DNA of 7,459 bases from Sphingomonas sp. GTDB taxonomy: Bacteria; Pseudomonadota; Alphaproteobacteria; Sphingomonadales; Sphingomonadaceae. A program made the position numbers and the translations under genes. Below are positions 1 through 5,971 of this stretch, piece after piece. The notes beneath the pieces were generated by a model. That model was not told where the DNA came from and made no database searches. It saw only the letters and a list, made by a program, of their open reading frames with translations. The stretch covers positions 1 to 7,459 of the forward strand of contig PNLG01000367.1 of assembly GCA_013822915.1 (NCBI GenBank), written 5' to 3'. Positions within the stretch are counted from its first letter, which is position 1. Every line of letters begins with the position of its first letter.

Positions 1-1
1 T

Positions 2-754
2 TGCGACCTCGACACCGCGGCACTGCGCGTGTTTTCCAATGCGCAAGGGGCCTATGGCGCGAACGTCAATCTGATGATCGACGATGGCAGCTGGACCGAC
101 CCCGACGAACTCGCCGACAGTTTTGAGCGGCAAAAGGGCTTTGCTTACGGGGTCAAGGGTGCGCCCGTGCGTCAGGCCGCAATCCTGGCGTCGGCGCTCA
201 AAACCGTCGATTGCGCTTACCAGAATCTCGAAAGCGTCGAACTCGGCATCACCGCGATCGACCAATATGTCGATGCGCTGGGCGGGATCAGCCGCGCCGT
301 CACCCGCGCCAAGGGCGGCCAGACCGCGCCCGTCTATATCGGCGACCAGACCCAAGGCACGGGCAAGGTGCGCAGCTTGCAGGAACAGGTCGCGCTGGAA
401 ACCCGCACACGCATCCTCAATCCGGTGTGGACCGAGGGGCTGTTGCGCCATGGGTATGAGGGCGTGCGCCAGATTGAGGGCAGCTTGACCACGACGCTCG
501 GCTGGTCCGCGACCACCGGCGAGGTTGATCCGTGGGTCTATCAGCGGATTGGCGAAACCTATGTGCTTGATCCGGCGATGCGCGAGCGGATTGCCGCGCT
601 CAACCCCAAGGCCGCAGCGCGCGTCGCCAACCGGCTGATCGAAGCATCCGAACGCAATTACTGGAGCCCAGACGCAGCGACCCTCGCTGCACTCCATGCC
701 GCCAGCGACGAACTCGAGGACAGGCTCGAGGGTGTGGTTGCGGTGGCGGCATAA
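2..754 (+). CDS. bchH: Magnesium chelatase large subunit BchH, C-terminal part (5' truncated by window)
   Basis: BchH binds protoporphyrin IX and, with BchI and BchD, inserts Mg2+ in the first committed step of bacteriochlorophyll synthesis. About 250 residues are visible. The reading frame is open from base 2 to a TAA at 752-754, so the GTG at 29 is an internal valine, not a start. Full-length members are about 1200 residues, so roughly the last fifth is present. Recognisable family blocks are RVFSNAQGAYGANVN at the left edge, the segment around QEQVALETRTRILNPVW, HGYEGVRQIEGSL followed by LGWSATTGEVDPWVYQ, and the ANRLIEASERNYW block near the C-terminus. These belong to the cobaltochelatase CobN/BchH family, and the bch context and nearby bchL/bchM favour BchH over CobN. 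It ends 12 nt before bchL, consistent with the bchH-bchL-bchM order common in purple bacteria. No frameshift or stop interrupts the visible part. Confidence 0.96.
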   Translation, partial: CDLDTAALRVFSNAQGAYGANVNLMIDDGSWTDPDELADSFERQKGFAYGVKGAPVRQAAILASALKTVDCAYQNLESVELGITAIDQYVDALGGISRAVTRAKGGQTAPVYIGDQTQGTGKVRSLQEQVALETRTRILNPVWTEGLLRHGYEGVRQIEGSLTTTLGWSATTGEVDPWVYQRIGETYVLDPAMRERIAALNPKAAARVANRLIEASERNYWSPDAATLAALHAASDELEDRLEGVVAVAA

Positions 755-759
755 AGGAA
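753..759 (+). promoter_or_regulatory. Ribosome binding site of bchL
   Basis: The purine run AAAGGAA overlaps the bchH stop codon and ends 7 nt before the bchL ATG at 767. It is a good Shine-Dalgarno match and supports that start. Confidence 0.7.
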
Positions 760-766
760 AAACGAC

Positions 767-1657
767 ATGGCCCTTCTTGATCCTCCGACACGCAATCATG
801 ACGGCGAAGGCTCGGTTCAGGTCCAGCTCGACCCAAAGGACCGGATTGGCACGGCCAAAGTCATTGCCGTTTATGGCAAGGGCGGGATTGGCAAATCGAC
901 CACCTCGTCAAACCTGTCCGCCGCCTTTTCGATGCTGGGCAAGCGCGTGCTGCAAATCGGGTGCGACCCCAAGCATGACAGCACCTTTACCCTCACCAAA
1001 AAGCTGATGCCAACGGTGATCGACGTGCTCGAAACGGTCGAATTCCATGCCGAGGAGCTGCGCCCCGAAGACTATATGTTCGAAGGGTTTAACGGCGTGA
1101 TGTGCGTGGAGGCGGGCGGACCGCCCGCAGGCACTGGCTGTGGCGGCTATGTCGTGGGGCAGACGGTGAAACTGCTCAAGCAGCACCATCTGCTTGAGGA
1201 AACCGACATCGTGATTTTCGACGTGCTGGGCGATGTGGTGTGCGGCGGGTTTGCCGCTCCACTGCAACATGCCGAACGCGCGGTGGTGGTGGCGGCCAAT
1301 GACTTCGACTCGATCTTTGCGATGAACCGGATCGTCGCGGCGATTGGTGCCAAGGCCAAGAATTACGATGTGCGCATGGCCGGTGTCATCGCCAATCGCT
1401 CGGCAGCGACTGATGAGATTGACCGGTTCAACGCGGCCACCGGGCTGAAACGGCTCGCGCATTTCCCCGATCTCGACGCGATCCGGCGCAGTCGGCTCAA
1501 GAAATGCACGCTGTTCGAAATGGAACAAACGCCCGAAGTGGCCGCCGCGTGCGACGAATATAAGCGGCTGGCGGCGACATTATGGGCAGGCGCCCCGGCG
1601 CTTGACGCAAAGCCGATGAAAGACCGCGATATTTTCGAATTTTTGGGGTTCGAATGA
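767..1657 (+). CDS. bchL: Light-independent protochlorophyllide reductase iron-sulfur ATP-binding protein BchL
   Basis: BchL is the nitrogenase-NifH-like reductase of dark-operative protochlorophyllide reductase. It dimerises, binds ATP and a bridging [4Fe-4S] cluster, and passes electrons to BchN-BchB, which reduce ring D in the cytoplasm. The 296-residue product has the P-loop YGKGGIGKST at 36-45, a switch-like GCDPKHDST at 65-73, and the two expected cluster cysteines: Cys125 in the GTGCGGY block and Cys159 in VLGDVVCGGF. Their spacing of 34 residues matches Rhodobacter BchL. The C-terminus DIFEFLGFE is also typical. The start is fixed by a good RBS and by the N-terminal GEGSVQVQLD block found in BchL; in homologues this flexible N-terminus is reported to shield the cluster. 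The gene sits between bchH and bchM, and its TGA overlaps the bchM ATG. NifH is excluded by context and by these BchL-specific blocks. Confidence 0.98.
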   Translation: MALLDPPTRNHDGEGSVQVQLDPKDRIGTAKVIAVYGKGGIGKSTTSSNLSAAFSMLGKRVLQIGCDPKHDSTFTLTKKLMPTVIDVLETVEFHAEELRPEDYMFEGFNGVMCVEAGGPPAGTGCGGYVVGQTVKLLKQHHLLEETDIVIFDVLGDVVCGGFAAPLQHAERAVVVAANDFDSIFAMNRIVAAIGAKAKNYDVRMAGVIANRSAATDEIDRFNAATGLKRLAHFPDLDAIRRSRLKKCTLFEMEQTPEVAAACDEYKRLAATLWAGAPALDAKPMKDRDIFEFLGFE

Positions 1658-2343
1658 CAACGACGATTTCCTATTCGCGCTATCGCGGTCAGCTCGAAAC
1701 CTATTTCGATCAGACCGCGAGCAAGGCCTGGGAACAATTGACCAGCGATGCGCCGGTCAGCGGCATTCGCGCAACCGTCCGCGCCGGGCGCGACGCCATG
1801 CGCGACACCCTGTTGTCATGGCTGCCCGCCGACCTTAGCGGCAGGCGCGTGCTTGATGCGGGGTGCGGCACCGGCGCATTCGCGGTGGCGGCGGCACGGC
1901 GCGGCGCCGATGTCGTCGCGGTCGACGTTGCCGCCAGCCTGATCGAGATTGCCCGCAAACGCGCGCCCGCCGGGCTCGCGATCGACTGGCGGGTCGGCGA
2001 CATGCACGATGCGGGGCTTGGCCGGTTCGACCATGTGATCGCGATGGATTCACTGATCCATTATCCCGTGGCCGATATGGTGGATGTGATCCGCAGCCTG
2101 GGCGAGCGGACCGACGGGTCGATGCTCTTCACCTTTGCGCCGCGCACGCCGTTGCTGATGGTGGCGCTCGGGCTGGGGCGGCTGTTCCCGCGCAGTGACC
2201 GGTCGCCCGCAATCCTGCCGGTGCGCGAGGGGCTGTTGCGGACGCGGATCAGCAGCGCGCTGCCCGGATGCCGTTTTGGCCGCGACGCCCGCATCTCGGC
2301 CAGCTTCTACACCAGCCACGCGCTGGAGGTGTTGCCGGGATGA
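1654..2343 (+). CDS. bchM: Magnesium-protoporphyrin IX O-methyltransferase BchM
   Basis: BchM transfers a methyl group from S-adenosylmethionine to the 13-propionate of Mg-protoporphyrin IX, making the monomethyl ester that AcsF (encoded downstream) uses. The 229-residue protein is a class I Rossmann methyltransferase. Motif I is VLDAGCGTG at 66-74, the acidic residue ending strand 2 is Asp91 in VVAVDVA, and the post-motif region DHVIAMDSLIHYP lies at 126-138. N-terminal YFDQTASKAWEQL at 17-29 and C-terminal SASFYTSHALEVL near 215-227 match the BchM/ChlM pattern. Length fits the family. The ATG overlaps the bchL stop as ATGA, and only a weak GGGG precedes it at 1645-1648, so translation is probably coupled to bchL. 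Its own stop overlaps the lhaA start. A generic ubiquinone-type methyltransferase is unlikely given the position and motifs. Confidence 0.96.
   Translation: MTTTISYSRYRGQLETYFDQTASKAWEQLTSDAPVSGIRATVRAGRDAMRDTLLSWLPADLSGRRVLDAGCGTGAFAVAAARRGADVVAVDVAASLIEIARKRAPAGLAIDWRVGDMHDAGLGRFDHVIAMDSLIHYPVADMVDVIRSLGERTDGSMLFTFAPRTPLLMVALGLGRLFPRSDRSPAILPVREGLLRTRISSALPGCRFGRDARISASFYTSHALEVLPG
2325..2329 (+). promoter_or_regulatory. Ribosome binding site of lhaA
   Basis: GGAGG lies inside the end of bchM, 10 nt before the ATG at 2340. It supports that ATG rather than the in-frame ATG at 2268, which would add 24 residues without family resemblance. Confidence 0.6.
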
Positions 2344-3761
2344 GCAACCGGGTCGCCCGATTCTGGATGACGATGGGCACGCGGTTCCTGCCGTTTGCCG
2401 ATGCCGCGACGACCGAGCTGCCGCTTGGCCGGTTGCTGCGACTGTCGCTGTTCCAGGTGTCGATCGGCATGGCGTTTGTGCTGCTCAATTTCACGCTCAA
2501 CCGGGTGATGATTGTCGAGATCGGCGTGCCCGCGACGTTGGTGGCGGCGCTGGTCGCGCTGCCGCTCTTGTTTGCGCCTGCGCGCGCGTTGATCGGTTAT
2601 AAGTCCGACAATCATGTCTCCGTGCTCGGCTGGCGGCGGGTGCCCTATATCTGGTTCGGCACGCTGATGCAGTTTGGCGGCCTCGCAATCATGCCGTTTG
2701 CGCTGTTGCTGATGACGGGCCGGGGCGCGGCAGGCGGGATGTGGGTTGGCGTCATCGGCGCGTCGATTGCGTTTTTGCTGGTGGGCGCGGGCATGGCGAC
2801 CGCGCAAACGGCGGGGCTGGCGCTCGCGACCGACCTCTCGCCGGTGGAAAAGCGACCGCGCGTTGTCGCGCTGCTCTATGTCATGCTGTTGATCGGCATG
2901 TTCGTCTTCTCGCTGATTTTCGGCAAGATCCTGAGCACGGCTTTCGATCCCTATCGCCTCGTCGGGGTGATTCAGGGGACAGCGGTGGTGACGATGGTGC
3001 TCAACATCGTCGCGCTCTGGAAGCAGGAGCCGCGCGCGGCGGGCGGGACGCGGCACGTCGACAGCATCGCCTTTACCGATCAATGGCGCGCGCTGACCCG
3101 CGACCGGCGGACCCGGCGGCTGTTGATTGCGCTTGCGCTCGGGGCGGCGGGTTTTTCGATGCAGGATATTTTGCTCGAACCTTATGGCGGGCATGTGCTG
3201 GGGCTGAACATTGGCGAGACGACGGCGTTGTCGGCCCTGTGGTCGGCGGGGATGATCGCGGGCTTTGCCTATGCCGCGCGCGCGCTTGATCGCCGGGCGG
3301 ACGCGCACCGGCTGGCCGGGATTGGCGTGGTGATCGGCATTGCCGCTTTTGCAACCGTGGTGCTGTCGGCGCCGCTTGCGTCGGTGCCGCTGCTGTGCCT
3401 GGGCGCGACCGGCATTGGGATTGGCGGCGGGCTGTTCACGGTCTGCACGCTGATTGCCGCGATGGCGCATGTAAGCGCCGACAAGTCCGGCCTTGCGCTC
3501 GGCGCCTGGGGCGCGGTGCAGGCGACTGCGGGGGGCTTTGCGATCCTGGTGTCGGGGGCGCTTCGTGACGGGTTTGAAGCGATTGCGATGACCGGGCGAC
3601 TTGGCCCCGGTCTGGTCGACCCGGCCAGCGGATACAGTTTTGTGTGGCACATCGAAATTGCCCTGTTGTTTGCGACGTTGGTCGCGATTGGTCCGCTGGC
3701 GCGGCGGACCACCGAGAATGGTTCGCGTCCCCTGCCCCTCATCAACGAACGTCTCGCCTGA
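2340..3761 (+). CDS. lhaA: LhaA (PucC family) light-harvesting 1 assembly transporter-like protein
   Basis: LhaA belongs to the PucC/Bch2 branch of the major facilitator superfamily. It is an inner-membrane protein needed for assembly of the LH1 antenna, probably by delivering bacteriochlorophyll or organising insertion; transport itself is unproven in the family. The 473-residue product has about 12 hydrophobic segments, beginning near residue 35. Family blocks include ALIGYKSDNHVSVLGWRRVPYI (about 83-104), the loop around TDLSPVEKRPRVVALLYVML (164-183), MQDILLEPYGGHVLGL (274-289) and GLALGAWGAVQATAGG (384-399). The LhaA assignment over PucC rests on position directly upstream of puhA; PucC is normally beside pucBA. 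The ATG overlaps the bchM stop (ATGA). In Rhodobacter the corresponding gene contains a promoter for puhA. I could not pick out a convincing one here. Confidence 0.95.
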   Translation: MSNRVARFWMTMGTRFLPFADAATTELPLGRLLRLSLFQVSIGMAFVLLNFTLNRVMIVEIGVPATLVAALVALPLLFAPARALIGYKSDNHVSVLGWRRVPYIWFGTLMQFGGLAIMPFALLLMTGRGAAGGMWVGVIGASIAFLLVGAGMATAQTAGLALATDLSPVEKRPRVVALLYVMLLIGMFVFSLIFGKILSTAFDPYRLVGVIQGTAVVTMVLNIVALWKQEPRAAGGTRHVDSIAFTDQWRALTRDRRTRRLLIALALGAAGFSMQDILLEPYGGHVLGLNIGETTALSALWSAGMIAGFAYAARALDRRADAHRLAGIGVVIGIAAFATVVLSAPLASVPLLCLGATGIGIGGGLFTVCTLIAAMAHVSADKSGLALGAWGAVQATAGGFAILVSGALRDGFEAIAMTGRLGPGLVDPASGYSFVWHIEIALLFATLVAIGPLARRTTENGSRPLPLINERLA

Positions 3762-3770
3762 GCGCCAGAA

Positions 3771-3777
3771 AGAAGGA
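3771..3777 (+). promoter_or_regulatory. Ribosome binding site of puhA
   Basis: AGAAGGA ends 7 nt before the puhA ATG at 3785 and lies in the largest gap of the window (23 nt). A nearer ATG at 3777 runs into a stop after three codons, so 3785 is the start. The strong site fits the high amount of H subunit a cell needs. Confidence 0.75.
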
Positions 3778-3784
3778 TGGTCCG

Positions 3785-4555
3785 ATGAACTTGACCCTCA
3801 CCCCGCATATCGACGTCGCACTGATCGTGCTGAACGCATTTTTTCTGTTTTTCCTTGGCCTTGTCGTCTATCTGCGTCGCGAGGACCGGCGGGAGGGCTA
3901 TCCGCTCGAACATGAGCTGACCGGTCGGGTGGAAAGCGAAGGCGGGCTGTTGCTGCGCGCGCTGCCCAAGACTTTCCGCCTGCCCTTTGGCCGTGGCAGC
4001 GTCACCGTGCCCAATGGCAGCCGCGACGATTTCAACATCGCGGCCCGTCCGGCGGAAAATTTCGCAGGCGCGCCGCTGGTCCCCACCGGCAACCCGATGG
4101 TCGATGGCGTTGGCCCCGCCTCCTACGCGAACCGCGCCAAGCACCCCGATGTCGATTGGGAGGGCCATGCCCGGATCGTGCCAATGCGCGTGGCCGAGGG
4201 CTTTACGGTTGAGCGGCGCGACGCCGATCCGCGCGGCTATAAGGTTGTCGGCGTCGATGGCGCCCATGCCGGGACCGTCGCCGATCTCTGGATCGACCGC
4301 GCCGACCGGCTGATCCGCTATCTCGAAGTCGAATTGCCCGGCGGCCGCCATGTGCTCGCCCCGATGTTCATGTCGAGCATCAGCCGCGCTAAGGCAACTG
4401 TTACTGTCGATGCGATCACTGCGGCGCAATTTGCCGATGCGCCGGGTATCGAGGGCACCGACGTCATCACCTTGTATGAAGAAGACCGGATCCAAGGCTA
4501 TTTCGGCGGTGGCTATCTCTATGCGACCCCGGGCCGTTCGGAACCCGTGCTGTGA
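3785..4555 (+). CDS. puhA: Photosynthetic reaction centre H subunit PuhA
   Basis: PuhA caps the cytoplasmic face of the L-M core, anchors by one helix, and carries residues that guide protons to the secondary quinone QB. The 256-residue product has one N-terminal membrane helix (about 11-29), the REGYPLE block at 36-42, LPKTFRLPFGRG at 60-71, PTGNPMVDGVGPASY at 100-114, and the PRC-barrel region with VADLWIDRADRLIRYLEVEL at 165-184. The C-terminal YEEDRIQGYFGGGYLYATP block at 231-249 is typical. Length is close to the Rhodobacter protein (about 260). Position Asp124 is kept, but the equivalent of His-H126 is Glu126 and the equivalent of Glu-H173 appears to be Asp174; His128 is kept. These comparisons use Rhodobacter sphaeroides numbering from memory. 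The stop overlaps the puhB GTG. The start is set by the RBS; an ATG at 3644 would add 47 unrelated residues. Confidence 0.98.
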   Translation: MNLTLTPHIDVALIVLNAFFLFFLGLVVYLRREDRREGYPLEHELTGRVESEGGLLLRALPKTFRLPFGRGSVTVPNGSRDDFNIAARPAENFAGAPLVPTGNPMVDGVGPASYANRAKHPDVDWEGHARIVPMRVAEGFTVERRDADPRGYKVVGVDGAHAGTVADLWIDRADRLIRYLEVELPGGRHVLAPMFMSSISRAKATVTVDAITAAQFADAPGIEGTDVITLYEEDRIQGYFGGGYLYATPGRSEPVL

Positions 4556-5196
4556 GCGAGTATGACAGCGAACCGATCCGGGGCCTTCCCGGCTTGCTTC
4601 CCCCCGGCGAAGTGATCCTGTGGCAGGGATCGCCCGATTGGCGGGTGCTGGCGCGCACCGCCTTTCATACCGGGTCGGTCGCGGTCTATTTCGCGGTGCT
4701 GGTGGCGGTCGCGCTGGTCAGCGGGTCGGCGCTTGGTTTCGGGATGACGCTGGCGGTCGGCATGATCGGCATCGCGCTGCTCCATCTGCTTGCTTATGGG
4801 ACAGCGCGCTCGACCATATACACCATTACCAACCGGCGGATTGTGCTGCGCTTCGGCATGGCAATCCCCAAATGCATCAACCTGCCGCTGCGGATGATCG
4901 GCACGCTTGATCTGCGCGCGCGGGCGCGGGGGACGGGCGATCTGCTGATGCTGGTCACGGGTCAGCAGCGGCTGGGCTATATCGCGCTGTGGCCGCATGC
5001 GCAGGGCTGGCATTTCAGCAATCCACGCCCGATGCTGCGCGCGGTGCCCGAAATCGCCAAGGTCGGGATGATCGCCGCGCGCGCCGCGCAAGCAGCACAG
5101 GGCGACGGGATCGTGACGGCGGTTGCCGATGTGACGCCAACCTCATCGACAATCCCTACCCAACAGGCCGCTACCCAACAGGCATTACCGGCATGA
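4552..5196 (+). CDS. puhB: Photosynthetic complex assembly protein PuhB
   Basis: PuhB is an inner-membrane assembly factor for the reaction centre and, less directly, LH1; loss of the Rhodobacter homologue lowers reaction-centre formation. The 214-residue product starts with GTG inside the puhA stop (GTGA), matching the 214-residue Rhodobacter capsulatus protein. Visible parts are an N-terminal LPPGEVILWQGSPDW at 16-30, two membrane segments at about 42-60 and 64-83, then YTITNRRIVLRFGMAI at 90-105, the signature of a bacterial PH-like domain, followed by INLPLRMIGTLDLR at 109-122. The last 35 residues are low-complexity (Ala, Gln, Thr) with a short in-frame repeat. No strong Shine-Dalgarno precedes the GTG, so translation is probably coupled to puhA. 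Its TGA overlaps the puhC ATG. Confidence 0.95.
   Translation: MSEYDSEPIRGLPGLLPPGEVILWQGSPDWRVLARTAFHTGSVAVYFAVLVAVALVSGSALGFGMTLAVGMIGIALLHLLAYGTARSTIYTITNRRIVLRFGMAIPKCINLPLRMIGTLDLRARARGTGDLLMLVTGQQRLGYIALWPHAQGWHFSNPRPMLRAVPEIAKVGMIAARAAQAAQGDGIVTAVADVTPTSSTIPTQQAATQQALPA
5156..5183 (+). repeat. Short direct repeat in the puhB 3' end
   Basis: The 13-base unit CTACCCAACAGGC occurs at 5156-5168 and 5171-5183, offset by 15 bases. The offset is five codons, so it yields TQQA twice (PTQQA-ATQQA) in the PuhB tail without breaking the frame. It looks like a recent small duplication in a tolerant region. Confidence 0.85.
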
Positions 5197-5675
5197 GCCA
5201 TGCCCACGACCATCGCAACATGTTGCCAAAGGGCGCGCTGATGCTCGCCTGCGGGCTGGTGGTGGTGTCGCTGGCGGCGACCAGCGCGGCGCGGATTGCG
5301 CAATTGCCACCCGCCGCGATTCCCGCGGCCGTGCGCACCAGCGAGCATGCCCGCGTCATCACCACCCGCAACCTGCGCTTTACCGACCGGGCTGACGGCG
5401 CCGTGCTGATCGAGGATGTCAATGCCCGCCGGGTCGCGGGCACGGTTGCCCCCTTTACCGAGAGCGGGTTCGTGCGCTCGGTCATGCGCGGCATGGCGCG
5501 CGATCGCCGGATGCGCGGGCTGGGTGCCGATGCGCCGTTCGCGCTGACGCTGTGGAGCAACGGGCAATTGTCGCTGACCGACACTGCCACGGGCCGCGCG
5601 CTCGAACTCGGTGCTTTTGGCCCGACCAACCGCGCCGCATTCCTTGCCCTGCTCACGCCGGAGAATGTCCAGTGA
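5193..5675 (+). CDS. puhC: Photosynthetic complex assembly protein PuhC
   Basis: PuhC is a membrane-anchored factor required for efficient reaction-centre/LH1 accumulation in Rhodobacter. Its biochemical mechanism is not settled. The 160-residue product, close to the 162 residues of the R. capsulatus protein, has a short His-rich cytoplasmic N-terminus (MSHAHDHR), one membrane helix at about 13-32, and a soluble, probably periplasmic domain. That domain contains LRFTDRADGAVLIEDV at 61-76 and the family block GFVRSVMRGMARDRRMRG at 92-109, then a beta-rich C-terminal part (TLWSNGQLSLTDTATGRALELGAFGPTN, 119-146). The ATG overlaps the puhB stop (ATGA), and no strong Shine-Dalgarno is seen, so coupling is likely. 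An upstream in-frame ATG at 4989 lies deep in puhB and is not credible. The position between puhB and acsF supports the name. Confidence 0.94.
   Translation: MSHAHDHRNMLPKGALMLACGLVVVSLAATSAARIAQLPPAAIPAAVRTSEHARVITTRNLRFTDRADGAVLIEDVNARRVAGTVAPFTESGFVRSVMRGMARDRRMRGLGADAPFALTLWSNGQLSLTDTATGRALELGAFGPTNRAAFLALLTPENVQ
5660..5665 (+). promoter_or_regulatory. Ribosome binding site of the small ORF before acsF
   Basis: GGAGAA near the end of puhC sits 6 nt before the GTG at 5672. It favours that GTG over the far upstream ATG at 5552, which is inside puhC. Confidence 0.6.
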
Positions 5676-5971
5676 CGCCGTTTCGCCGCATCAGATTCGA
5701 CACACCCTGCCGGATCGAAATCGACAATAGCGATGCTGCCTGCCACGCGCATGTCGAATTGGCGGACGACCTGCCAATCTACCCCGGCGACCGGGTGCGC
5801 GTGCATGGCGAGCCGATCGTGGTCGGCTTTGGCAAAAGCGCGGTTTTCGAGCGCACGGCAACGGTCGAGCGCGCCACCGTGATCGAGCGGCTCTGGACCC
5901 GATTTGCGGGCCATTTCGAAATGACCGAACTTTACGAAGTCAGTTTTTCGCCCGGAAGGATCGCTTCATGA
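5672..5971 (+). CDS. Conserved small protein upstream of acsF; candidate BciE-like cyclase accessory subunit
   Basis: This 99-residue protein is not assigned a function by sequence alone. It begins with GTG overlapping the puhC stop (GTGA), behind a GGAGAA site, and ends in ATGA overlap with acsF. It has no signal peptide or membrane segment. The first two thirds look beta-rich, with PGDRVRVHGEPI at 38-49 suggesting a small barrel-like fold, followed by AVFERTATVERATVIERLWTRF at 57-78 and the terminal block TELYEVSFSP at 85-94. Small proteins of this size and ending occur between puhC and acsF in many alphaproteobacterial clusters, usually called hypothetical. In Rhodobacter a small subunit, BciE, is required for AcsF activity, and my recollection is that its gene is adjacent to acsF. 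I therefore infer, with moderate confidence, that this is BciE; an assembly factor of the puh group is the alternative. That it is a real gene is far surer than its role. Confidence 0.8.
   Translation: MTPFRRIRFDTPCRIEIDNSDAACHAHVELADDLPIYPGDRVRVHGEPIVVGFGKSAVFERTATVERATVIERLWTRFAGHFEMTELYEVSFSPGRIAS
5954..5960 (+). promoter_or_regulatory. Ribosome binding site of acsF
   Basis: GGAAGGA lies within the end of the preceding small ORF and 7 nt before the acsF ATG at 5968. With the ATGA overlap it gives acsF both its own strong site and coupling to the upstream gene. Confidence 0.75.

Noticed and set aside
2307..3650. 447-codon open frame on the - strand opposite lhaA
   Set aside because: The product is Arg/Gln/His-rich with no family resemblance, and the + strand here encodes a clear LhaA. 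Long antisense frames are expected in GC-rich coding DNA.
3644..3784. Upstream in-frame extension of puhA starting at ATG 3644
   Set aside because: It would add 47 residues read from the lhaA gene in another frame; PuhA starts directly before its membrane helix at 3785, behind a good RBS.
3759..3784. PpsR/CrtJ operator or terminator between lhaA and puhA
   Set aside because: The gap is 23 nt, too short for a TGT-N12-ACA operator plus promoter, and no stem-loop with a T run is visible. The other gap, at bchH/bchL, is 12 nt and equally empty.
3269..4495. 408-codon open frame on the - strand across the lhaA/puhA junction
   Set aside because: It spans two well-supported + strand genes and their gap, has no recognisable domain, and is a composition artefact.
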